A DNA stretch of 59,998 bases from Flammeovirgaceae bacterium UBA2786. Its GTDB lineage: Bacteria; Bacteroidota; Bacteroidia; Cytophagales; Cyclobacteriaceae. The notes under the pieces are model-generated. The model was given only the letters and a program-made list of their open reading frames with translations, ran no database searches and was not told the origin of the DNA. A program made the position numbers and the translations under genes. This document shows positions 46,590-55,837 of this stretch, piece by piece. Where the stretch lies: contig DEIA01000006.1 of the NCBI GenBank assembly GCA_002352225.1, forward strand, positions 42,504-102,501, read 5' to 3'. The first letter of the stretch is position 1. Every line of letters starts with the position of its first letter.

Positions 46590-46985
46590 ATGACAGAAGA
46601 TAAACACTACATCCATAGCATTGCAGTAACCGAATCTGATATAGATACCATGGGGCATGTAAACAACGTAGTTTATCTTCGGTACGTACAAGAGGCGGCC
46701 ACTGCCCATTGGCTTGCAAAAGCTTCTGAAGCGGTAAAGCTTTCTGTATTGTGGGTGGTACTCCGTCACGAAATTGATTACCTCGCTCCTGCTTTTGCAG
46801 GCGAAATTTTACACGCTAAAACCTGGGTAGGTGAAACAGCCGGTGTAAAATCAGTTCGGTTTGTAGAGATTACCAATGCAGGAGGAAAAACATTGGCTAA
46901 AGCCCGAACCGTTTGGTGTATGTTGGATGCGACAACGCTAAAACCAAAACGTATTGAACCCGGAATGATGACAGACTTTATCTGA
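46590..46985 (+). CDS. Acyl-CoA thioesterase (hot-dog fold, 4HBT type)
   Basis: 131 residues from the ATG at 46590; the TTG at 46578 is a weaker option. The 4-hydroxybenzoyl-CoA thioesterase signature is SDIDTMGHVNNVVYLRYVQEA, with the Asp (or following region) acting in thioester hydrolysis, then LRHEIDYLAPAFAGE. It should hydrolyse an acyl-CoA or acyl-ACP in the cytoplasm; YbgC/FadM are close relatives. It is divergent from the helicase gene. Confidence 0.9.
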   Translation: MTEDKHYIHSIAVTESDIDTMGHVNNVVYLRYVQEAATAHWLAKASEAVKLSVLWVVLRHEIDYLAPAFAGEILHAKTWVGETAGVKSVRFVEITNAGGKTLAKARTVWCMLDATTLKPKRIEPGMMTDFI

Positions 46986-47065
46986 ATATACAGAGAACCG
47001 AGTTTCGTGTGGTCAAAACAACGAGGAGTGTTCGAAGTGAAACGCTTTACTGAGAAGGAAAGCAA

Positions 47066-47938
47066 TCAATTATAAATGAAGAAAAAATCTCCGGTAAGCG
47101 AATTGTTTTCCCACGGAATTTGCCGACCATCAGATTGTAAAGATACTTCTGTGCGTACACGCTTAAAAACTTCTTCCAACGTAAGCCCGGGTGTGTCGAT
47201 GTACTTTAAAAGTTTGGATGTGTATAAGCCATTCCGGCCATCACCATCGGAGGCAACATCGCCCGGGGCGGTGGCAAAGGCAATGATCGAACCTTGCTTT
47301 GCCCCTTTCGGAGGATCCATCCTGGTGATCCCTTTTTCTTCCGAGCGTGAAAAACTGCGGAAGGGGCTGTTGCGACAGGCATCGAGGATTATAATGTTGA
47401 TACGGTTATTCGAATACTCCATTACACGCAACACAGTTGCTGCGCTAATACACTCTTCAGCCACTTCGGCTCTCATTTCAATATTGGCATCAATAGGCAC
47501 TAAATAATTGATACCATCTACCTGAAGGCCATGGCCGGAGTAATAAAACAAACCCACACCACCCCCATTTATTTCATCTGCAAACTCCCGGATGGCATCA
47601 CGCATATCGGTGCGCGAGGCGTTTTGTTTAAGGATAACCTTGAACCCTTTTTCGCTTAGTGTGGCTGCCATGTCTAATGCATCATTCACGGCATTTTTCA
47701 ATGGGCCGGTTTTATACGAACTGTTTCCGATAACTAATGCTGTTTTCTTTTCGTTTTTATAAAGCTGGACATCTGTTTTCAATGTAAGTGAGGTGGTTGC
47801 GGTGTCCTTTTTTAGCGTAGGCGTTATGTTCACCGTAATGGGCTTGCTTTGCCCTTTAATGATTTGCTGGCACGTAGCTTCTTTCCACAGGAAAAAGAAT
47901 AGAAAACAACAAACTGAAAAAATTAGCTGAGATTTCAT
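47066..47938 (-). CDS. Secreted caspase-family peptidase (C14)
   Basis: 290 residues from the ATG at 47938, which starts a signal peptide (MKSQLIFSVCCFLFFFLWKE, then ATCQ); an ATG 14 codons upstream would give an unlikely leader. The caspase fold has KTALVIGNSSYKTGPLKNAV, the catalytic His136 in YYSGHG and Cys188 in ILDACRN, and FATAPGDVASDG as the substrate loop, so the dyad is intact. Export to the periplasm or surface is predicted. It is divergent from a secreted coiled-coil gene across 65 bases, suggesting shared regulation. Confidence 0.92.
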   Translation of the reverse strand: MKSQLIFSVCCFLFFFLWKEATCQQIIKGQSKPITVNITPTLKKDTATTSLTLKTDVQLYKNEKKTALVIGNSSYKTGPLKNAVNDALDMAATLSEKGFKVILKQNASRTDMRDAIREFADEINGGGVGLFYYSGHGLQVDGINYLVPIDANIEMRAEVAEECISAATVLRVMEYSNNRINIIILDACRNSPFRSFSRSEEKGITRMDPPKGAKQGSIIAFATAPGDVASDGDGRNGLYTSKLLKYIDTPGLTLEEVFKRVRTEVSLQSDGRQIPWENNSLTGDFFFIYN

Positions 47939-48003
47939 GAATATAAAGCTTACCCAAATCTTTTTTTCTCTCAAATTCACTAATTTTATTTACCCTTTAC
48001 CTT

Positions 48004-48867
48004 ATGTATGCCCGTATCCTTTTCCTGTGTTTTTTTACATCAATTGCCTTAACGGGCAAAGGTCAACAGATCACGAATGTAATACCTCAGGCCGTAGGCG
48101 ACAAGATCATCGTCCATTATGATATCGAAGATACAAAAGAAAATCAGGTGTTTGAAGTTGCGTTGTACTCATCGTACGATAATTTTCTTAAATCAATCCT
48201 CAGCGTAAGCGGGAATGGCGTGGGTAATCAGGTTACAGGTGGTTCGGAACGGGTTATTATCTGGGATGTGCTCAAAGACCTGAACGAACTGAATGGTGAA
48301 TTTTCGTTTGAAGTACGTGCCATGGTTAAGACCAGGGTGATTGAAATAAATAGTACGACTACGGTGGCCTCGCGCAATCTGGCTATTGCCAGTAAAGACG
48401 ATGCCTACCCCATTATTGCCAGTACGCTTACCGATTTTATTAATGAAGCAAAAGACCTGAAAGATGCCTTCCAGTTTTTAGGCATACAGGCTACTGAAAG
48501 CCGGCAGGCGCTCGCTAAATTATCGGATGCTCTTGAACAATATAACCGTGCCTTTGAAAAACTAAATAAAGAGCGCCTTACGTTTGAAAAGTATGTTAGC
48601 GTTTTCTGGCACCGTGATGTACTTACACTGGAGTTTAAAAATGTAATGGACTATGCTCTGGGCGATTTACACAGTGTGAACATTCTTACGCTCAACCAAA
48701 AACTTTCTACCATAAATGATATTGTTAATGCGCGTATCAAGCGGGCGGGCGAAGCTAAACGCGAACTCGCCAAAGACATTAGTGAAGAAATACCCCGGTT
48801 AGACAAACAACTGTTGGAACTTGAACGGAGAACAAACCGCATACTGTACAACCTTAGCCAGGATTGA
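48004..48867 (+). CDS. Secreted protein with beta-sandwich and coiled coil
   Basis: 287 residues with a signal peptide (MYARILFLCFFTSIALTGKG then Q). The N-terminal ~100 residues (VGDKIIVHYDIEDTKENQ, VSLYSS-like FEVALYSSYDNF, GSERVIIWDVLKDLNEL) resemble a beta-sandwich domain frequent in Bacteroidota surface proteins, sometimes joined to caspase domains. The C-terminal half is helical and coiled (ALEQYNRAFEKLNKERLTFE, KRELAKDISEEIPRLDKQLLE). Function unknown. It faces the caspase gene and precedes the IPT lipoprotein. Confidence 0.7.
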   Translation: MYARILFLCFFTSIALTGKGQQITNVIPQAVGDKIIVHYDIEDTKENQVFEVALYSSYDNFLKSILSVSGNGVGNQVTGGSERVIIWDVLKDLNELNGEFSFEVRAMVKTRVIEINSTTTVASRNLAIASKDDAYPIIASTLTDFINEAKDLKDAFQFLGIQATESRQALAKLSDALEQYNRAFEKLNKERLTFEKYVSVFWHRDVLTLEFKNVMDYALGDLHSVNILTLNQKLSTINDIVNARIKRAGEAKRELAKDISEEIPRLDKQLLELERRTNRILYNLSQD

Positions 48868-48950
48868 AATAATGTAACCGTAAATAAACTAAAGACACAT
48901 TGGCTTAGGCGGATATAGAAATAAAAAGAAATAACAAATAACGTGATGCC

Positions 48951-51362
48951 ATGAAAACTTTACTTTCAAGGATATTCATTTTCCTTTTACTCATGGGTTT
49001 TTCAACCTGCGATGAACCCGAGAAACCCAAACCTCAAATTGAAACGGTTACCCCTACGCAGGGAGTTATTGGTGATGCCGTAGCATTAAGCGGTAAAAAT
49101 TTCACATCGGCTACGGCTGTTATGTTCGGAAGTATTTCTTCTGACATTGTTACGAAAACCGATACAGAAATACTTACAGTAGTGCCTGCGGGCTCATTAC
49201 CGGGCTCAACGGTAGTATCAATTAAAACCGATAAGCAAACCTCGAATGAGGTTGCTTTCACTGTTCTTGAAAATGTGCCCGAAATAACATCGATTGAACC
49301 ATCGAAGGCTTCTTCGGGGATGGAAATTACAGTAAAAGGAAAATATTTTGGATCAATAACAGCCGTTTCGTTTGGGAGCACGCAGGTTACAACGTTTGTT
49401 TCTAAAAATGATGCGGAAGCAAAGGTGGTTGTTCCTGCAGGACTTGCATTAGGCGCACTGGATGTAACCGTTACTACAGGCGGGGGTACTTCTGAAAAAT
49501 CAACGTTTATTGTTTTTGGAAAACCAGAGGTAACCTCTATAACTCCCGTTATTGGTCCTGTTGGAAAAGTAGTAACCATTAAAGGAACAAACTTTGACGA
49601 AGTAAGCGGAGTTTTCTTTGGTAACGGCTCCGCTCAATTTACGGTGAAGAGTTTAATTGAAATTGAAGCTACCGTACCGGCATCTGCTACAACCGGAAAA
49701 GTGAAGGTAGTTACACCGGGAGGCGAAGCCCTGAGTGCGGATAATTATACGGTGAAAGATATTCCTCAGATTACCAGTTTCACCCCAGCAAGCGGAGTGG
49801 TTGGTATAAACGTAACCATCAACGGAAGTAATTTTGATGCGCCCAATCTTGTTGTGAAATTTGGAACAGGAACTGCCTTAACCATAACATTAGATAATGC
49901 AGGAAAAATTACAGCAAAAGTTCCGGCATCGGCCACCACCGGAAAAATAACCGTAACCACTGCAGCAGGGTCAGCTACCAGTGCAACTAACTTTACAGTG
50001 ATCGGGGCGCCCACCATCACCTCATTTACGCCCGCGAGCGGATTGGTTGGGACTCAGGTTACTATCAACGGAACAAACTTTATTGGCGTTACTGAAGTGA
50101 AATTTAATGAAACTCTGGTTGTTCCTGCGAATTACACAGTAGTGTCGGAAACACAAATCAAGGCCAATGTACCCACCGGTACAACTTCGGGCAAAATATC
50201 GGTAAAGGCAGCCGGAGGCACGGCTCTAAGTGCAAGTAGTTTTACAGTGAGTGTGCCCCCTGCCATTACAAGTTTCTCTCCCGATAAAGGCCAACGCAAT
50301 AGTGATGTGGTAATCAACGGCACCGCTTTTTCGGATATCACCTCTGTAAAAATAGGTGGTGTTGAACTTGGAAGTGCTAATTACACTGTTAATTCAACTA
50401 TAAAAATTACAGCTAAAGTAACGGCTGCTGCTATTACCGGTAAAATCAGTGTAGGCAATGCTGTTGGCACAGCCACAAGTGTTAATACGTTCAGTGTCTA
50501 TCCTTACATTGATGCCTTTGATAAAACCACACTTGCTGCTGGCAACGAGCTCACTATAACCGGAACAAATCTTGGTGGTAGTAAAGTGTATTTTAATACA
50601 ACCGAAGTAACACCCTCTTCAAATACAGCTACACAGATAAAAGTGAATGTACCCATCAATACAGGTGCTTATAATGTATCGGTGGCCAACAGCGTGGGCA
50701 CATCCAACATCAAAACGCTTACGGTAACCAGCCCGATTGTTCTGACTGAACTGATCGTGCCATCAAACATAAAAGGAACATTGATTATGCTTTCGGGTTC
50801 AAACTTAACCGGGGCAACTAAAGTGTGGTTTGGTACTACATCGGCCAATGTACTTACCAGCACAGCAAAAATTGTTACAGCCATTATTCCAAATTCGCTT
50901 ACAGTTGGTTCGTACAATGTAAAAGTGGAAACGCCCAACGGGTATAGCGGCATTAAGCCCTTTAGTTTGGTGAATACACAACCCACACCACCTTCGGGGC
51001 TTACTTTAGTGAATGGCGTTCCAGTAGCCGGACTTCCTGGCGGATATGTTCCCCCGGTTTCAAATCAATGGACAAACACCTCAGCACCTTCAGAAAAAGT
51101 ACAACTCAATGATGAATCGAACGGTAAACTCTCTGCCTTTATATCAGGTGATGGATTTCCGGATGAACCTAATGGGACTTATGACAAAATCAATAATTAC
51201 ATCGAGTTCACCATGCGGGGTGTGCACTACATCGGTATGTGGACTACACCGACTAATTACAACGCAGGTGCTGGCGTCTATTGCCTGAATCACCTGGTTT
51301 TGATTTCCACACAGTCGGGGAAACAACTTATACTGGAAGTAGAGAATTTCAGTTGCCCTTAG
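48951..51362 (+). CDS. IPT/TIG-repeat lipoprotein
   Basis: 803 residues with a lipoprotein signal (lipobox FSTC, then DEPEKPKPQIE). Eight IPT/TIG immunoglobulin-like repeats of about 75-80 residues follow, from about 28 to 670, each with a PxITSFTPASGxVGTxVTINGTNF-type start and an IKAxVPxxxTTGKISV-type end; the last two are more divergent. The final ~130 residues form a separate domain (GGYVPPVSNQWTN, EFTMRGVHYIGMW). It probably extends from the outer surface and binds a glycan or protein ligand. A barrel-like gene follows 20 bases later. Confidence 0.85.
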   Translation: MKTLLSRIFIFLLLMGFSTCDEPEKPKPQIETVTPTQGVIGDAVALSGKNFTSATAVMFGSISSDIVTKTDTEILTVVPAGSLPGSTVVSIKTDKQTSNEVAFTVLENVPEITSIEPSKASSGMEITVKGKYFGSITAVSFGSTQVTTFVSKNDAEAKVVVPAGLALGALDVTVTTGGGTSEKSTFIVFGKPEVTSITPVIGPVGKVVTIKGTNFDEVSGVFFGNGSAQFTVKSLIEIEATVPASATTGKVKVVTPGGEALSADNYTVKDIPQITSFTPASGVVGINVTINGSNFDAPNLVVKFGTGTALTITLDNAGKITAKVPASATTGKITVTTAAGSATSATNFTVIGAPTITSFTPASGLVGTQVTINGTNFIGVTEVKFNETLVVPANYTVVSETQIKANVPTGTTSGKISVKAAGGTALSASSFTVSVPPAITSFSPDKGQRNSDVVINGTAFSDITSVKIGGVELGSANYTVNSTIKITAKVTAAAITGKISVGNAVGTATSVNTFSVYPYIDAFDKTTLAAGNELTITGTNLGGSKVYFNTTEVTPSSNTATQIKVNVPINTGAYNVSVANSVGTSNIKTLTVTSPIVLTELIVPSNIKGTLIMLSGSNLTGATKVWFGTTSANVLTSTAKIVTAIIPNSLTVGSYNVKVETPNGYSGIKPFSLVNTQPTPPSGLTLVNGVPVAGLPGGYVPPVSNQWTNTSAPSEKVQLNDESNGKLSAFISGDGFPDEPNGTYDKINNYIEFTMRGVHYIGMWTTPTNYNAGAGVYCLNHLVLISTQSGKQLILEVENFSCP

Positions 51363-51397
51363 TATCAATTAAAAACTAACCCGTGTATATACGTTTT

Positions 51398-52300
51398 ATG
51401 CTGAGGTACGCTTTGTTACTAATAGTTTGTGTTTGCTCAATTACCATGACGTTCGGGCAAACCAGTAATAGACATGCTAAGTATGATTCGCTGCTGGTGG
51501 GCGATCGCATTACTCCTGCGGTATCATCTGTAATGATGCCCCGGACTTATACCGAAGCTATTGTGTATAGTTCAGTAATCACGGCTAACTCTATTTTTTC
51601 TTCTACGGGCAACAAATTCTATTTTGTTCCACCCGCGAGGTCATCATATCTGTTTAATACCTTGCAAATTACACATGGTGTCTCTGCTGCATCAAGACTT
51701 AACGTTGGGCTTGATTTATCGTATCGCATCGGACGGATGGATGCAGACCCCGAAAGTTCGCCTTTGAAAGTGATGGGAAATAGCAGCGAGAACCTTATAC
51801 AATATGAACGTGCATTTACTTCAGTAGGACTGAGAACTCGGTATGTTCCGTTTGCCAAAACTTCCAATTTTGTAGTGCAGCATACATTTTTTATACCGAT
51901 AAATCCAACGTCATCGGAAAGTGTGTTTTTGGGTAATAACCGGTATGCGTTTAACACGCAGCTGTTGTACAATCAATTGCTGGGAAGAAAATTTTTTCTC
52001 TTTGGCCAAGCTGATATATTCGTCAGGTTTAAAAGCGAAACCAGTAAAGCCGATTTAACTATACCCGTTAATGTTTTCGCTACGTATTTGCTTTCCCAGC
52101 ACTTTTATCCATTTGTTATGATTGGCCAAAGCAGAAACAAAGCAGAGAACAATACAATTCAATCATACATTGCAGGTGCTGGTTTGCAATATCAGATTAC
52201 AAGCATGTACACACTCAACTTTTTCTATTACGATTCTTTCGCAGGAAAAAATGCAGGCGTGTGGCAGTCTTTTAATCTTGGTATAAGAGGTGTATTCTAA
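51398..52300 (+). CDS. Outer-membrane barrel-like protein
   Basis: 300 residues from the ATG at 51398, which opens the signal peptide (MLRYALLLIVCVCSITMTFG then Q); a GTG at 51383 is an alternative. The mature protein has barrel-like strands (SRLNVGLDLSYRIGRMD, VGLRTRYVPFAKTSNFVVQH, YLLSQHFYPFVMIGQSRNK) and a closing strand FNLGIRGVF. It is likely an outer-membrane protein working with the IPT lipoprotein just upstream. Function is unknown. Confidence 0.72.
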   Translation: MLRYALLLIVCVCSITMTFGQTSNRHAKYDSLLVGDRITPAVSSVMMPRTYTEAIVYSSVITANSIFSSTGNKFYFVPPARSSYLFNTLQITHGVSAASRLNVGLDLSYRIGRMDADPESSPLKVMGNSSENLIQYERAFTSVGLRTRYVPFAKTSNFVVQHTFFIPINPTSSESVFLGNNRYAFNTQLLYNQLLGRKFFLFGQADIFVRFKSETSKADLTIPVNVFATYLLSQHFYPFVMIGQSRNKAENNTIQSYIAGAGLQYQITSMYTLNFFYYDSFAGKNAGVWQSFNLGIRGVF

Positions 52301-52375
52301 ATTCCCCCAAGTAAATCTCTGCGCCAATAAAAAATAAGTTTTGTCTTAATTAACTTACCTTCTCAAATTTATTTC

Positions 52376-53356
52376 ATGAATAGATTTTTATTGATCCTTC
52401 TGGTATTGGGGGTTTTCGCTTGTCAGCAGAAAAAAACAATCGTTAAAAAATCCGGCAACCCGGTATTGGAAGGCTGGTATGCCGACCCGGAAGGGATCGT
52501 GTTTGATAACACGTATTGGATTTATCCCACCTACTCTGCACCCTACGAACAGCAGGTTTACATGGATGCCTTTTCATCGCCCAACCTAGTAAACTGGACC
52601 AAACACGAACGGATAATTGATACCACTGCTGTAAAGTGGGCGAAGCGCGCCCTGTGGGCTCCGTCCATTATCCGAAAGGAAAATCACTACTTTCTTTTTT
52701 TCGGTGCGAACGATATTCAAAGCAATGATGAGTACGGTGGCATCGGCATTGGGGTATCGGATAAACCCGAAGGGCCGTACACTGATTACCTCGGCAAGCC
52801 TTTGGTAAGTCAGTTTTACAATGGTGCACAACCTATCGATCAGTTTGTGTTTAATGATAACGGCACGTACTACCTGATTTACGGAGGGTGGCGTCACTGC
52901 AACATTGCTTTGCTTAGTGCCGATTTCAAATCTATTGTTCCGCAGCCCGATGGTTCTGTATTTAAAGAGATAACACCCGAAGGTTATGTAGAAGGGCCTT
53001 TTATGTTTAAGCGCAACAACAAATATTATTTTATGTGGTCGGAAGGTGGCTGGACAGGCCCTGATTACAGTGTGGCTTATGCAATTTCAGATAGTCCGTT
53101 AGGGCCGTTTAAACGCGAAGCTAAAATATTGCAGCAGGACTCAAGTATTGCTACAGGTGCAGGGCATCATTCGGTAATTAACAGGCCGGGCACAGACGAG
53201 TGGTATATTGTCTATCATCGCAGGCCACTTGATCAAACCGATCGCAATGCCAGGATTGTATGTATTGATAAAATGGAATTTGATTCAGCAGGCAGGATTC
53301 AGCCTGTTAAAATTACATTTGAAGGAGTAGCGCCTGCTCTAATTGTGCCAAAATAA
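52376..53356 (+). CDS. Glycoside hydrolase family 43 lipoprotein
   Basis: 326 residues with lipobox VFAC (Cys16). A five-bladed propeller of GH43 type shows the catalytic trio: Asp37 in GWYADPEG (base), Asp155 in QPIDQFVFNDNG (pKa modulator) and Glu206 in GYVEGPFMF (acid). The family acts on arabinose- or xylose-containing glycans by inversion; the specific bond is not clear. It is probably anchored to the outer membrane. No SusC/SusD pair is adjacent. Confidence 0.92.
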   Translation: MNRFLLILLVLGVFACQQKKTIVKKSGNPVLEGWYADPEGIVFDNTYWIYPTYSAPYEQQVYMDAFSSPNLVNWTKHERIIDTTAVKWAKRALWAPSIIRKENHYFLFFGANDIQSNDEYGGIGIGVSDKPEGPYTDYLGKPLVSQFYNGAQPIDQFVFNDNGTYYLIYGGWRHCNIALLSADFKSIVPQPDGSVFKEITPEGYVEGPFMFKRNNKYYFMWSEGGWTGPDYSVAYAISDSPLGPFKREAKILQQDSSIATGAGHHSVINRPGTDEWYIVYHRRPLDQTDRNARIVCIDKMEFDSAGRIQPVKITFEGVAPALIVPK

Positions 53357-53387
53357 AAAACCCCCCGATAAAATCGGAGGGCTTTTT
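53357..53387. terminator. Terminator between GH43 and cold-shock genes
   Basis: CCCCCCGAT and ATCGGAGGG form a stem with one mismatch around AAA, with A-run before and T-run after, so it can serve both convergent genes. Confidence 0.8.
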
Positions 53388-53405
53388 CAATTTGAAAAAT
53401 AGTTA

Positions 53406-53600
53406 TTAGTTAGCTACGCGAACGTTAACTGCATTCAAACCTTTTTTTCCTTCCTTCAGTTCAAAAGTGATCGCGTCATTCTCACGAATCTGATCCACTA
53501 ATCCTGACACGTGTACAAAGTACTCTTGTCCTGTTGATGTTTCTTTTACAAAACCGAATCCTTTGGTTTCGTTAAAGAATTTTACTGTTCCTTCTTTCAT
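53406..53600 (-). CDS. Cold-shock domain protein
   Basis: 64 residues, one CSD: starts MKEGTVKFFNETKGFGFVKE (RNP1 KGFGFV) and continues EYFVHVSGL (RNP2). It binds single-stranded RNA/DNA as a chaperone, melting structure and allowing translation or antitermination. RNP2 reads FVHVS instead of FVHFS, which leaves the aromatic patch slightly reduced. It is followed upstream by the desaturase gene, a setting that would suit membrane and RNA adaptation to cold. Confidence 0.95.
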   Translation of the reverse strand: MKEGTVKFFNETKGFGFVKETSTGQEYFVHVSGLVDQIRENDAITFELKEGKKGLNAVNVRVAN

Positions 53601-53663
53601 TATGATTTGTTAATAATTGTTGGTGCAAACATACAGATAATATCCGGAATAACAGTAGGTTAA

Positions 53664-54434
53664 TTAAGCTGCACGCTTCATCCCTTCCAGTGTTACCTCT
53701 TTTTGTTTTGCCAAACGAATTACTCCTATTTTATCTAAAGCCAGAATAATATAATAGGTGGGATCGATTTCGTGCCAACGAATTCCGCCAAAATTTGCCC
53801 GTGAACCAAATTTATGATGGTTGTTATGGTAGCTCTCTCCCATCATCAGAACATCAACAGGCAAAAAGTTTTTGGATGTATCGCGCACTTCAAAATTGGT
53901 ATATCCATACTTGTGTGCAAACCAATTAATAATGGCACCGTGTATGGGGCTCATTAAAAATTGCAAAGGCAACAACAGCCATAACCACCAAACAGTAGCA
54001 AACTTTACATAAAACGCTATATACAAAGCACCCCAGAAAATACGCGATGGCCATGAACGGGCTATCTTATCGAATGCATCCCAACGGGGCACTCCTTCTG
54101 TAAAGCGTTTATCCGGAACCATTCGCCCACTGGCAATATCCGAATAAATGGTTTTGGTTTTCCACATCATGTTCCAGATGGTTTCATCGTACATGGGTGA
54201 ATGTGGATCATCTTCGGTATCGGCAAAGGCATGGTGCATGCGGTGCATGGTTCCATAACCAAATGGGCTTAAATAGTTTGAACCTTGAAAAACCCAGGTA
54301 AGCACAAAAAACACCTTCTCGGTGAACTTGTTCATGGTAAATGCTTTATGCGAGGCATACCGGTGCAGAAAAAATGTCTGGAAGAACAGCGAAAGGTACC
54401 AGTGTGCTACAAAAAAAATCAGAATCTCTTTCAT
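53664..54434 (-). CDS. Acyl-CoA / fatty acid delta-9 desaturase-like
   Basis: 256 residues with the three histidine boxes of membrane di-iron desaturases: HRYASH, HRMHHAF and HNNHH, and membrane helices around them (LIFFVAHWYLSLFFQTFF-like N-terminus and FATVWWLWLLLPLQFLM). It introduces a cis double bond into saturated acyl chains, using oxygen and an electron donor. It would raise membrane fluidity, and sits next to a cold-shock gene. A sigma factor gene lies 103 bases upstream on the same strand. Confidence 0.92.
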   Translation of the reverse strand: MKEILIFFVAHWYLSLFFQTFFLHRYASHKAFTMNKFTEKVFFVLTWVFQGSNYLSPFGYGTMHRMHHAFADTEDDPHSPMYDETIWNMMWKTKTIYSDIASGRMVPDKRFTEGVPRWDAFDKIARSWPSRIFWGALYIAFYVKFATVWWLWLLLPLQFLMSPIHGAIINWFAHKYGYTNFEVRDTSKNFLPVDVLMMGESYHNNHHKFGSRANFGGIRWHEIDPTYYIILALDKIGVIRLAKQKEVTLEGMKRAA

Positions 54435-54537
54435 TGAAATAGGTTCGGTTTGGTAATTAATGTTTTGAATAGAGCCAGTTTTGGCCTATTACCTTGTAAG
54501 ACCGGGCCATTCATGGTTTGTGACAAAAAAGAACAAA

Positions 54538-55158
54538 TTATTTTTTACCTGAAAGGGCCTGGGTAACATCGGCCTTTAAATGCTGGATAAACTCTTGGGC
54601 ATCTTCCAGATGGCAGGCTTTTTTAAAACTTTCAAAAAGGTGCGAAGTATCGGGTAAGCCAATATGAATTTTACTCTTTTCGGCTTCTAATTTCTTACTG
54701 GCACGGCTAAACAACTGGCGGCAATGCTCGGCTTTTTTGTTTAGTACTTCCTGAATTTCATGATAATCAAAATCGAAAACTTCGCGCAGCAAATAGGCAG
54801 CACGCTCAAGCGGCTCCAGTTTGGTTTGAATAACCTTGAACGCTGCGGAAAGCTCCTTTTCTACATCAATATGCGAAAGGTCAATCTCCTTAAACTTACC
54901 CACCCAATCTTTAACACTTACCTGGTCCCAGTTAATGAAGCGGGTTTTCTTTATGGTTTCAAGATGTTTAAGGCAGTTGTTGGTTACCGCCCGCATCAGG
55001 TATGCTTTTGTATTTTCGATTTTAGTTTGATCAATCGTAAGCCACCGCGCAAAAGTTTCCTGCACAACATCTTCGGCATCTGCTTTACAACGCAACAGGT
55101 TGTAGGCAATCTGGTGCAACAGGGGCTGATATAGCGTTATGGTCTGAGTATGATTCAT
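54538..55158 (-). CDS. RNA polymerase sigma-70 factor, ECF-like
   Basis: 206 residues. Sigma2 has QIAYNLLRCKADAEDVVQETFARWL; sigma4 has LEPLERAAYLLREVFDFDYHEIQEVLNKKAEHCRQLFSRA. An extension of about 40 residues follows sigma4, shorter than the SnoaL-like tail of the ECF41 group. No anti-sigma gene is adjacent; such factors with C-terminal extensions are often self-regulated, which is only a suggestion here. The desaturase gene downstream might be a target. Confidence 0.9.
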   Translation of the reverse strand: MNHTQTITLYQPLLHQIAYNLLRCKADAEDVVQETFARWLTIDQTKIENTKAYLMRAVTNNCLKHLETIKKTRFINWDQVSVKDWVGKFKEIDLSHIDVEKELSAAFKVIQTKLEPLERAAYLLREVFDFDYHEIQEVLNKKAEHCRQLFSRASKKLEAEKSKIHIGLPDTSHLFESFKKACHLEDAQEFIQHLKADVTQALSGKK

Positions 55159-55673
55159 ACAGGAATTAACAGCACAAAAATAACGTTAATTCCGCATCTG
55201 ATAACAAGGTTTGATTTAAGCGGTAAACAACGCTTGAATCTCGTCCTGAAATCGCAAAATTCTCGCTTTTTTTTTAAATTCAGGTGTTTTTTGGTTGTTT
55301 CTGGTTTAGCTTCAATAACTCCCTCACCACGGCTCCGGTGTTTTTTTTACCACCGGCCCACCAACCGGTATTCAGAACCTATGCTGTTTGACATTTGTAA
55401 TGCGATGTCGTTTAGTTAATATCTCACCCCTTCGGGGCTTTCGATAGCTATTGGATTGCCTTCTACAATCTTATCATCCCGAAGGGATGACAGGATTATA
55501 GAAATGTCATGAGACACAAAGCAGAACCCCGAAGGGGTGACACATTTGTCCTTAAACTAAACGACATTGTATTTGTAATGGCGAACGACAGATTAAAGAA
55601 TTTTTTTTCTTGATTGATGTTGGTCGCCTTGAGCAACATCTTTTTACTAACCTTTCTTCTTGTTGGTTCCCCT
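55159..55673. other. Gene-free repeat-rich region upstream of the RHS remnants
   Basis: No gene can be supported. It contains short GC-rich palindromes CACCCCTTCGGGG (55425-55437), CATCCCGAAGGGATG (55475-55489) and CCCCGAAGGGGTG (55527-55539). A 13-bp inverted repeat (ATGTCGTTTAGTT at 55405-55417, AACTAAACGACAT at 55555-55567) brackets the palindromes. A diverged copy of the REP-like element covers about 55556-55615. Confidence 0.7.
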
Positions 55674-55812
55674 CGCCCAGGTTGGTGTTGTGCGGTAGGC
55701 ATGTGTGTTGATTCACCAACCTGCAAGATGAAAGTTGATAACAGGTTAGTTTCAAAATTGTTGTTGGTGAGCGTATGCTCAAACCCTCGCACAAACACCA
55801 ACAACGGCAGAG
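55674..55812. repeat. Structured direct repeat, copy A
   Basis: Bases 55708-55812 (105 bases) are identical to 58171-58275; the flanking part from 55674 also matches with small differences. It can fold into two hairpins: AGGTTGGTG with CACCAACCT, and TTGTTGGTG with CACCAACAA enclosing a nested TGAGCgtatGCTCA. Reading frames across it on both strands look like chance. Confidence 0.92.
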
Positions 55813-55837
55813 TAATTTTTATCGAACACAATAATGC

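Noticed and set aside
49034..49579. 181-residue frame antisense to the IPT lipoprotein gene
   Set aside because: A product of the Val/Thr-rich repeat codons on the opposite strand; no signal or motif.
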